Of a stretch of 64,000 nt of DNA, positions 58,836 to 64,000 are shown one piece after another. This DNA comes from Pseudonocardia alaniniphila (lineage in GTDB: Bacteria > Actinomycetota > Actinomycetes > Mycobacteriales > Pseudonocardiaceae). The position numbers and the translations under genes were made by a program. Positions within the stretch are counted from its first letter, which is position 1, and each line of letters begins with the position of its first letter. Where the stretch lies: positions 62,001 through 126,000 of the forward strand of contig NZ_JAKXMK010000017.1 in the NCBI RefSeq assembly GCF_022524485.1, read 5' to 3'. Under the pieces are notes generated by a model. That model was not told the DNA's origin. It did no database searches and was given only the letters and a program-made list of their open reading frames with translations.

Positions 58836-59491
58836 GCCGCATCCTGATCGCCGAGGACGAGCCGCGCATCGCCGCGTTCGTGGAGAAGGGGCTGTCGGCC
58901 AACGGCTTCGCCGTGACGGTCGTCGGCGACGGCCCGTCGGCCTACGACTACGCGATGACCGGTGGGTTCGACCTGATGGTGCTCGACATCGGCCTACCGG
59001 GAATGGACGGTTTCGCGGTGCTGCGCAAGCTGCGGGCCGAGCGTTGCCCGATGCCCGTGATCGTCCTGACCGCGCGTGACAGCGTGCAGGACACGGTCGC
59101 CGGGCTGGAGGGCGGCGCCGACGACTACATGCCCAAACCGTTCCGCTTCGAGGAGCTGCTGGCCCGGGTGCGGCTGCGGCTCGCGACCGACCGGACCGCC
59201 GAACCCACGGTGCTCACGCACGGCGGGCTCCAGCTCGACCTGCGCACCCGCCGGGCGCGGGTGGGTGGGCGCACGGTGGATCTGTCTGCCCGCGAGTTCG
59301 CGATGACGGAGACGTTCCTGCGGCACCCCGGGCAGGTGCTCTCCCGTGAGCAGCTGCTCAGCCACGTGTGGGGCTACGACTTCGACCCGGGCTCGAACGT
59401 GGTGGACGTCTACGTCCGCTACCTGCGGCGGAAGCTCGGTGCCGAGCGGATCGTGACGGTACGGGGGATGGGTTACCGGCTCGACGGCTGA
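58832..59491 (+). CDS. OmpR-family response regulator
   Basis: A 219-residue regulator. The receiver domain (1-118) has Asp9-Glu10, the phospho-acceptor Asp52 in LMVLDIGLPGMDGF, Thr in VLTARDS and Lys in YMPKPFRFEEL. The winged-helix DNA-binding domain (125-219) includes LSAREFAMTETFLRHPGQVLSREQLLSHVWGYDFDPGSNVVDVYVRYLRRKLG. GTG at 58832 follows GAGGAGGAC, which belongs to the second 77-bp repeat, and overlaps the mini-ORF stop. It should be phosphorylated by the kinase encoded upstream, and it may bind the TCTCA repeats before the operon. Confidence 0.92.
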   Translation: MSRILIAEDEPRIAAFVEKGLSANGFAVTVVGDGPSAYDYAMTGGFDLMVLDIGLPGMDGFAVLRKLRAERCPMPVIVLTARDSVQDTVAGLEGGADDYMPKPFRFEELLARVRLRLATDRTAEPTVLTHGGLQLDLRTRRARVGGRTVDLSAREFAMTETFLRHPGQVLSREQLLSHVWGYDFDPGSNVVDVYVRYLRRKLGAERIVTVRGMGYRLDG

Positions 59492-59495
59492 GGCG

Positions 59496-59963
59496 TCACC
59501 TGGTGCAGATCTCGCCGTGCACGCGCCCGCTGTCGCACGCCGCCCGGAACTGGGCCGCCCACCGGCGGAAGGTCTCGTCGCCACGGTCTGCACCCGACCT
59601 GGAGTCGGCCTGGTGCTCGTCGTCTTCCCGGTCCGCGGCGGCCCTGGCGGCCTGCGCCCTCGCTGCTTCGGCCGCCGCTGCGGCCTGCCGGCGTTCGGCG
59701 ATGATCGCGTTGACCCGGTCGCGGGCCGGGGCCAGGGCGAGACCTGCGATCTGCGCGCCCGTCACGGGGGGCACGATGGCCGGCGCACCAGTGGCGCCGA
59801 CGGGGGTGGGGGCCGCGGCATGGCTGTCGAAGTCGGGCACCTTCACCGCCGCGTATGCGCTGGGGGGCGCCAGTGTGAGGACTGCGCTGCTACCGGCGGC
59901 CAGGACCCCGATCACCGAGTTCGCGAGCATCACCCGGGACGAGAAAGCCACGATTTCCCCCAT
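59496..59963 (-). CDS. Secreted hypothetical protein
   Basis: A 155-residue protein with an N-terminal hydrophobic signal (about 10-38, VMLANSVIGVLAAGSSAVLTLAPPSAYA with a likely cleavage after AYA). The mature part is Ala/Pro-rich and then strongly charged (ARDRVNAIIAERRQAAAAAEAARAQAA), predicted coiled coil, ending RAACDSGRVHGEIC with two cysteines. No family recognised. It is convergent with the response regulator (four bases between stops) and precedes nothing on its own strand. GTG at 59951 behind GGGGGA is an alternative start. Confidence 0.6.
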   Translation of the reverse strand: MGEIVAFSSRVMLANSVIGVLAAGSSAVLTLAPPSAYAAVKVPDFDSHAAAPTPVGATGAPAIVPPVTGAQIAGLALAPARDRVNAIIAERRQAAAAAEAARAQAARAAADREDDEHQADSRSGADRGDETFRRWAAQFRAACDSGRVHGEICTR

Positions 59964-60011
59964 TACACGCCGACCAGATCCATCTGGACCATCGACGCAG
60001 AGCGACGGGTG

Positions 60012-60701
60012 TTAGCCAATACCACCCGAACGGGTGACACCGGTGAGGAGTCCGCCTCCCCCACACGCCAGGCCGCCGACGACCGGGAGTCGCTCGCAGG
60101 TGCCCAGCACGGGACGGGTGATCCCGTCGATCAGCCTGCCGACGGTGCGGCGCTCGTCGTCGTCGGTCCGGGGGATGACGACGATCTTGCGCAGACGCTC
60201 CTCGACGCGGCGCGCATCGTCGAGGGAGGGCTTGCGGGCAGCCGTGCTCCGCTCCGGCTTCTTGCGCTCGGCCGACTCGGATTCAGCAGCCCGGGGCTTG
60301 GCCGGGGCGGAGGCCTTCGCAGTGGGCCTCTGGGGTGCAGGTTCGGCCCGGCGCGACGGTGCGTCTGCCTCGGACCGGACGGCAGGCTTGCGCAGCACCA
60401 CGTCCTGCTGCTGCCGCTTCACGCTTCTGTTCACGCGCTCGGTGGCGGCGGAAGCCCGCTGCTCGACGGCTTCGACCACTGGTGCTGCGACCGGCGCGGG
60501 CGCGGCCACTGCTGGGGCCGGCGCCTCGGCAGCCGCGGCAGGTGCGGCGGCGGCCCTCGGGCTGGGCTTCGGGGCGGCGACCGCCTGCGTGGCGGCCGCA
60601 GGCGTGGGGGACGGCGTGGCCAGGGTGAACACCGCACCCCCGCTCGCGACCACGGCGGCCCCGACGGCGGCGGCGAGCAGGATCCTGATGGTCGAACGCA
60701 C
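60012..60701 (-). CDS. Ala/Pro-rich secreted or anchored protein
   Basis: A 229-residue protein with an N-terminal membrane segment (about 4-24, TIRILLAAAVGAAVVASGG), a low-complexity Ala/Pro region (30-85), a charged middle (RVNRSVKRQQQDVVLRKP) and a C-terminal part, RKIVVIPRTDDDERRTVGRLIDGITRPVLGTCERLPVVGGLACG, that looks more conserved and holds two cysteines. GTG at 60701 has GGAGG six bases upstream. It lies 48 bp upstream of the other secreted hypothetical protein gene on the same strand; the two share an N-terminal anchor-coiled-tail plan. Function unknown. Confidence 0.6.
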   Translation of the reverse strand: MRSTIRILLAAAVGAAVVASGGAVFTLATPSPTPAAATQAVAAPKPSPRAAAAPAAAAEAPAPAVAAPAPVAAPVVEAVEQRASAATERVNRSVKRQQQDVVLRKPAVRSEADAPSRRAEPAPQRPTAKASAPAKPRAAESESAERKKPERSTAARKPSLDDARRVEERLRKIVVIPRTDDDERRTVGRLIDGITRPVLGTCERLPVVGGLACGGGGLLTGVTRSGGIG

Positions 60702-60782
60702 GGGCTGCCTCCGCGGGTCGGCCGGCTCCGGAGGGCCGAACACGGTCCGTATCTGGTCTAGCTCATCTGGGTGAGCGGCACT

Positions 60783-61469
60783 CTACCGAACGGCCGACCC
60801 CACCGCGATGCTCTTGTGGCGGCATCGCGAGTGCAGCACCAAGGCTCCGATCAGCAGCGCCACGACCACCAGCGGCACCGCCCCGACCTGGGTCAGCACG
60901 TGCGGCCCGACCTGGTTTCCCAGCAGGACGAGGGTCGCGGCCCACGCGGTGCCCGTGATCATCAGCGGTGGTCCGGCGATCCGGTACGGCACTCCCGCCC
61001 CGCCGGCGACCCGTGGCATGAGCGGTCGGGCCGCAGCAGCCCAGTGCCCGCTGGCGAGTAGGGCGGCCGTCGCCACCGTCCCGCGGCCCGCGAGCCATCG
61101 GTGCGCCCGGGCCGTGCCGGCCCGGATCACGCGTCGATGGCGGCCGTCCCCGTCCAGTGCCGGTACTCCGCGGCCGGATCGGCCCCGCCACCATCCGATA
61201 TGGGCGCCGGTGACCGTGGCTGCGGCCGAGATCGCGATCGCGGGCACCAGCGCGTCGGGGCGGATGTGCGACCACAGCCCGAGCGCGACCAGCAGCGTCG
61301 TGCCCGGCAGGGCGACGCCGACGAGGGTGCCGCTCTCGACCACCAGCACGATCGCCGCGACGACGAGGACCGCCGCTGCCGGCCAGTTCGCGACCGTGTC
61401 GAGCAGCGCCGTCAGCACGCCCGGGGGCCGCGGCAGACGAAGAGCCTCGACGGTGGCACGTTGCGCCAT
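60783..61469 (-). CDS. DedA/VTT-family membrane protein
   Basis: A 228-residue membrane protein of the DedA superfamily. Landmarks are VVESGTLVGVALPGTTLLVALGLW (Glu and the re-entrant LPG motif), AHIGWWRGRSGRG and a second half with MPRVAGGAGVPYRIAGPPLMITGTAWAATLVLLGNQVG. DedA-type proteins act in lipid scrambling, including undecaprenyl phosphate recycling, and proton-dependent envelope homeostasis. ATG at 61469 follows GGAG and overlaps the methyltransferase gene by 58 bp; GTG at 61418 is a shorter alternative. Confidence 0.78.
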   Translation of the reverse strand: MAQRATVEALRLPRPPGVLTALLDTVANWPAAAVLVVAAIVLVVESGTLVGVALPGTTLLVALGLWSHIRPDALVPAIAISAAATVTGAHIGWWRGRSGRGVPALDGDGRHRRVIRAGTARAHRWLAGRGTVATAALLASGHWAAAARPLMPRVAGGAGVPYRIAGPPLMITGTAWAATLVLLGNQVGPHVLTQVGAVPLVVVALLIGALVLHSRCRHKSIAVGSAVR

Positions 61470-62008
61470 ACCGGCTCCGTCGCGACGACCTCCCCGAATG
61501 TGGCCTCCAGGCTGCGTCGCAGCTCACGCACCCGCGTCGGCAGCGCGGTCAGGGTCGTGATGGTGGTGAAGACGCCGCTGGGGGCGAGGGTGGCCGCGAT
61601 CCCGGCGAGCATCTCGCGTTGCTGCTGCGGAGGCACCAGCGTCCACGGCAGCGACGAGACGATCGCGTCCACGGGCCCGACGCCGGCATTCGCGAGCAGT
61701 GCCGGGAGGTCCGCGGCGTCACCCTGCAGCACGTGCAGCCACGGCATCCGATGCCGCAGGTGCGCGACCAGTTCGGCGTCCAGTTCGACGGCGAGGTACC
61801 TGGCGCCGGGGGCAAGCCTGGCGCTGATCGCGGGGGCGAGGGCTCCGGTGCCCGCGCCCAGCTCCACCACGGTCGGCGCGCCCGTCGCCGGCAGCACCGC
61901 TGCGATCGCCGCCGCGAGTGTGGGGCCGGTCGGGGCGGGCGCCCCGATCAGGGCGGGCCTGCGCAGCGCGCGGCGCAGGAAGGTGCGGTGGTCGGTCCAT
62001 GCGGTCAT
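61412..62008 (-). CDS. Class I SAM-dependent methyltransferase, PmtA/KsgA-like
   Basis: A 198-residue methyltransferase. RTFLRRALRRPALIGAPAPTGPTLA at the N-terminus and the SAM motif VVELGAGTGALAPAI, followed by AVELDAELVAHLRHR, HVLQGDAADLP and DAIVSSLPWTLVP, are typical of the phospholipid N-methyltransferase/rRNA dimethylase-like branch. VSSLPW resembles the SSLPW/NPPY-type catalytic loop of phosphatidylethanolamine methyltransferases. Overlap with the DedA-type membrane gene hints at a lipid-related job. ATG at 62008; a GTG at 62017 is possible. Confidence 0.8.
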   Translation of the reverse strand: MTAWTDHRTFLRRALRRPALIGAPAPTGPTLAAAIAAVLPATGAPTVVELGAGTGALAPAISARLAPGARYLAVELDAELVAHLRHRMPWLHVLQGDAADLPALLANAGVGPVDAIVSSLPWTLVPPQQQREMLAGIAATLAPSGVFTTITTLTALPTRVRELRRSLEATFGEVVATEPVWRNVPPSRLFVCRGPRAC

Positions 62009-62143
62009 GGCGATCACACTCGCGCCGCCGGGGCCACAGAACCATGTGGCTGGACCGCCTGTGCGTGGGCGGGCCGGCCCGACAGTGGAAGGTGGGTCCA
62101 GCCCTACTGCACGTGCCGTCCGTGATCGGCCAGACTGGCCCGC

Positions 62144-63364
62144 GTGACGAGCATCCGGAACTGGCTGCTCGCCGCCGGCCGGCTGTTCGCCTCGATCGTC
62201 ACGGCGCTGATCGCGCTGGTGCTGCTCCTCGCGCTGGTCACCGGGTTCGTCCTGGTGCCGGTCCTCGGGCTCGGCGTGCCGGTGGTGGCAGGCGCCCTCA
62301 GCGCCAGCCGCGTGCTCGCCGACCTGCACCGCCAGGAGGCCGGACGCGTTCTGCGTGTGGAGCTCGTCGCCTCTTACTGCTCCGAGCCCGGGTGGGGATG
62401 GCGCGACCTGCTGGCCTGCCTGCGCGACCCGCAGAACGGCCGGGATGTCGTCTGGCTCGGCGCGCATGCCGTGGCGGGCATCGTCGTCTTCTGGGTGCTC
62501 TACGCGCTGCTCGCGGCGGTCTCGAGCCTCGCGATCGGTGCGAACGGCCCGTTCTCGGTGCTGACGCTCCCGGTTCTGGTGCTCGTGGCGGTGATCTGGT
62601 GGACGGTGCCGTGGGCCGTGCGCGGGTTCGCTCTGCTGGTCCGCCTCCTCCTGGCTCCCGACACGACGCTGGCCCGGCGGGTCGAGCAACTCACGGAGTC
62701 GCGTGCGGCGGCCGTGGACGCGCAGGCCGCCGAGCTGCGCCGGATCGAGCGCGACCTCCACGACGGGGCGCAGGCGCGGCTCGCCGCCGTGGGCATGGCG
62801 CTGGGACTCGCCGCCCAGGCCGTCCGCTCCGACCCCGACCGGGCCGCCTCCTTGCTGGAGGAGGCGCGCGCCGACGCAGGTAAAGCACTTGCCGAGCTGC
62901 GCGACCTCGTCCGCGGCATCCATCCGCCGGTGCTCGCCGACCGCGGTCTCGTCGGCGGGCTCGAGGCCGCCTCCCTGCTGTGCCCGGTGCCCGTCGCGCT
63001 CGACTTCGACCTGCCCGCGCGGCCGGAGGCCCCGGTCGAGTCGGCGCTGTACTTCGCCGCGACCGAGGCCCTGGCCAACGTCGGACGGCACTCGGGTGCG
63101 ACGAGGGCGTGGCTGCGCGCCCGCTACACACGCGGCCGGCTCACCGTCCTCGTCGGCGACGACGGCCGCGGCGGCGCCGATCCCCGTCGCGGCACCGGCC
63201 TGCGCGGCATCGAGCGCCGCCTCGCCGCCTTCGACGGGACGCTGCACGTCAGCAGCCCGCCCGGCGGCCCCACAGAGATCACGATGGAGTTGCCGTGCGC
63301 CCTGCCCCCGCCGGACTCAGGACCGTCATCGCCGAGGACCACGTCCTCCTCCGCGACGGTCTGA
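62144..63364 (+). CDS. NarL-partner histidine kinase
   Basis: A 406-residue HisKA_3-type kinase. About four to five membrane segments lie within residues 15-165 (sensor part with little exposed loop). The DHp helix is AELRRIERDLHDGAQARLAAVGMALGLA with His206, and the ATPase part has ATEALANVGRHSGAT (N box) and VGDDGRGGADPRRGTGLRGIERRLAAFDG (G boxes). The reading frame continues 70 bp into the regulator gene, giving a Pro/Ser-rich C-terminal tail. GTG at 62144 has CAGACT seven bases upstream, a leaderless-type start. Confidence 0.9.
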   Translation: MTSIRNWLLAAGRLFASIVTALIALVLLLALVTGFVLVPVLGLGVPVVAGALSASRVLADLHRQEAGRVLRVELVASYCSEPGWGWRDLLACLRDPQNGRDVVWLGAHAVAGIVVFWVLYALLAAVSSLAIGANGPFSVLTLPVLVLVAVIWWTVPWAVRGFALLVRLLLAPDTTLARRVEQLTESRAAAVDAQAAELRRIERDLHDGAQARLAAVGMALGLAAQAVRSDPDRAASLLEEARADAGKALAELRDLVRGIHPPVLADRGLVGGLEAASLLCPVPVALDFDLPARPEAPVESALYFAATEALANVGRHSGATRAWLRARYTRGRLTVLVGDDGRGGADPRRGTGLRGIERRLAAFDGTLHVSSPPGGPTEITMELPCALPPPDSGPSSPRTTSSSATV

Positions 63365-63969
63365 TCCGGCTGCTCACCGCCAACGGCTTCGACGTCGTGG
63401 AGGCCGTCGACAACGGCCCGATGCTGCGTGAGGCGCTGGTCCGCAACCGTCCGGACGTCGCGGTGGTCGACGTGCGGCTCCCGCCGACCTTCACCGACGA
63501 GGGCCTGGTGGCGGCGATCGCGGCACGCCGGGACGTCCCGGGGCTGCCGGTACTCGTGCTCTCGCAGTACGTCGAGCAGCTCTACGCCCGCGAACTGCTC
63601 GCCGACCAGGCAGGCGGGGTCGGGTACCTGCTGAAGGACCGTGTGGGAAAGGTCGAGGAGTTCGTCGAGGCGGTGCGCCGGGTGGCGGCGGGTGGCACCG
63701 CGATGGACGCCGAGGTGATCGGCCAGCTGCTCGGCCGCCGCTCCGCACCGCTCACCCGGTTGACGGCACGTGAGCGGGAGGTGCTGGAGCTCGTCGCCGA
63801 GGGCCGCTCGAACGTCGCGATCGCCGCTGCGCTGTTCGTCACGGAGAAGGCGGTGGGCAAGCACATCAGCAGCATCTTCGCGAAGCTCGACCTGCCGCCC
63901 TCCGACGACGACAACCGCCGCGTGCGGGCCGTGCTCACGTACCTGCAGGCGGCACCCGGAGCCCGCTGA
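63295..63969 (+). CDS. NarL/LuxR-family response regulator
   Basis: A 224-residue regulator. The receiver (8-130) has GluAsp at 14-15, phospho-acceptor Asp59 in AVVDVRLPPTFTDEG and LLKDRVGKVEEFVEAVRRVAAG. The C-terminal LuxR helix-turn-helix is LTAREREVLELVAEGRSNVAIAAALFVTEKAVGKHISSIFAKLDL. GTG at 63295 follows GGAG with five-base spacing and lies inside the 3' end of the kinase gene, a 70-bp overlap ensuring coupled expression. Partner of the adjacent kinase. Confidence 0.93.
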   Translation: MRPAPAGLRTVIAEDHVLLRDGLIRLLTANGFDVVEAVDNGPMLREALVRNRPDVAVVDVRLPPTFTDEGLVAAIAARRDVPGLPVLVLSQYVEQLYARELLADQAGGVGYLLKDRVGKVEEFVEAVRRVAAGGTAMDAEVIGQLLGRRSAPLTRLTAREREVLELVAEGRSNVAIAAALFVTEKAVGKHISSIFAKLDLPPSDDDNRRVRAVLTYLQAAPGAR

Positions 63970-63977
63970 CCCGCGAC

Positions 63978-63983
63978 TACCCT
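63978..63983 (+). promoter_or_regulatory. TACCCT -10 element before the last start codon
   Basis: TACCCT ends eight bases before a GTG at 63992, the same leaderless layout as at ispH and the Z-isoprenyl synthase gene. Confidence 0.4.
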
Positions 63984-63991
63984 GGACTCCC

Positions 63992-64000
63992 GTGTCACTC
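63992..64000 (+). CDS. Start of a gene, possibly ychF (runs off the window)
   Basis: Only three codons (GTG TCA CTC, Met-Ser-Leu) are visible. They follow a leaderless-type -10 element and agree with the MSL start of YchF GTPases. In mycobacteria ychF (Rv1112) is the gene after the DUF6542 gene, so gene order also predicts it here. Three residues cannot prove identity. Confidence 0.35.

Overview
This 64-kb window is chromosomal DNA of a high-GC (about 70 %) mycothiol-producing actinobacterium. Mca (mycothiol S-conjugate amidase), SigD-type and ECF42 sigma factors, GuaB1, LigB, DUF4180 and DUF4245 proteins, frequent GTG starts and 4-bp ATGA/GTGA gene overlaps all point to a Pseudonocardiaceae-like genome, probably Pseudonocardia. 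Much of the backbone follows the order of the Mycobacterium tuberculosis Rv1074c-Rv1112 region: thiolase, cbs, metB, greA, mca, small membrane protein, thioredoxin-domain protein, hemolysin III, Z-isoprenyl synthase, phoH2, fumC, glpX, DUF4245, xseB-xseA, lipid-droplet protein, ispH, DUF6542. The last bases look like the start of ychF, which follows in the same order.

Layout. 1-4206 (-): an operon with a lipoprotein, ATPase and permease of the NitT/TauT ABC family, then an amidase and the start of an acetamidase/formamidase; it looks like uptake and hydrolysis of an amide. 4762-9884 (-): DUF4180, OsmC, an alpha/beta hydrolase and a Tat-exported molybdenum hydroxylase with its 2Fe-2S subunit. 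10162-15805: BI-1 family membrane protein, thiolase, PPOX-like protein, a DGPF/ECF42 sigma module and a SigD-like sigma factor. 16066-20819: transsulfuration (cbs, metB), threonine deaminase and greA. 21404-27228: mca to the Z-isoprenyl synthase. 27411-29604: three tandem paralogous genes for small secreted two-cysteine proteins, each with its own copied upstream region and its own terminator. 30686-44917: phoH2, a TetR/quinone oxidoreductase pair, guaB1, a DUF574 methyltransferase, ligB, an RHH/Doc toxin-antitoxin pair, a frameshifted phnD, a second ABC importer and a degenerate EAL protein. 45046-54375: fumC, an L,D-transpeptidase, glpX, xseAB, ispH and rmuC. 54571-56624: an Ada-AlkA fusion and Ogt for alkylation repair. 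56737-63969: two two-component systems, with envelope proteins and a methyltransferase between them.

The most unusual structure is between the histidine kinase and response regulator at 58676-58835. Two tandem 77-bp repeats each encode a 26-residue mini-ORF, chained to the kinase, to each other and to the regulator by GTGA stop/start overlaps. This closely parallels the mycobacterial MIRU repeats of senX3-regX3, and a shorter relative ends exactly on the phoH start. Other notable points are a probable terminator/antiterminator in the greA leader, a candidate ECF42 auto-promoter, a conserved promoter-like module before each of the three secreted-protein genes, and a repeated TANNNT-N6-9-start pattern that suggests many leaderless mRNAs.

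No tRNA, rRNA, CRISPR array, transposase or phage gene was recognised.
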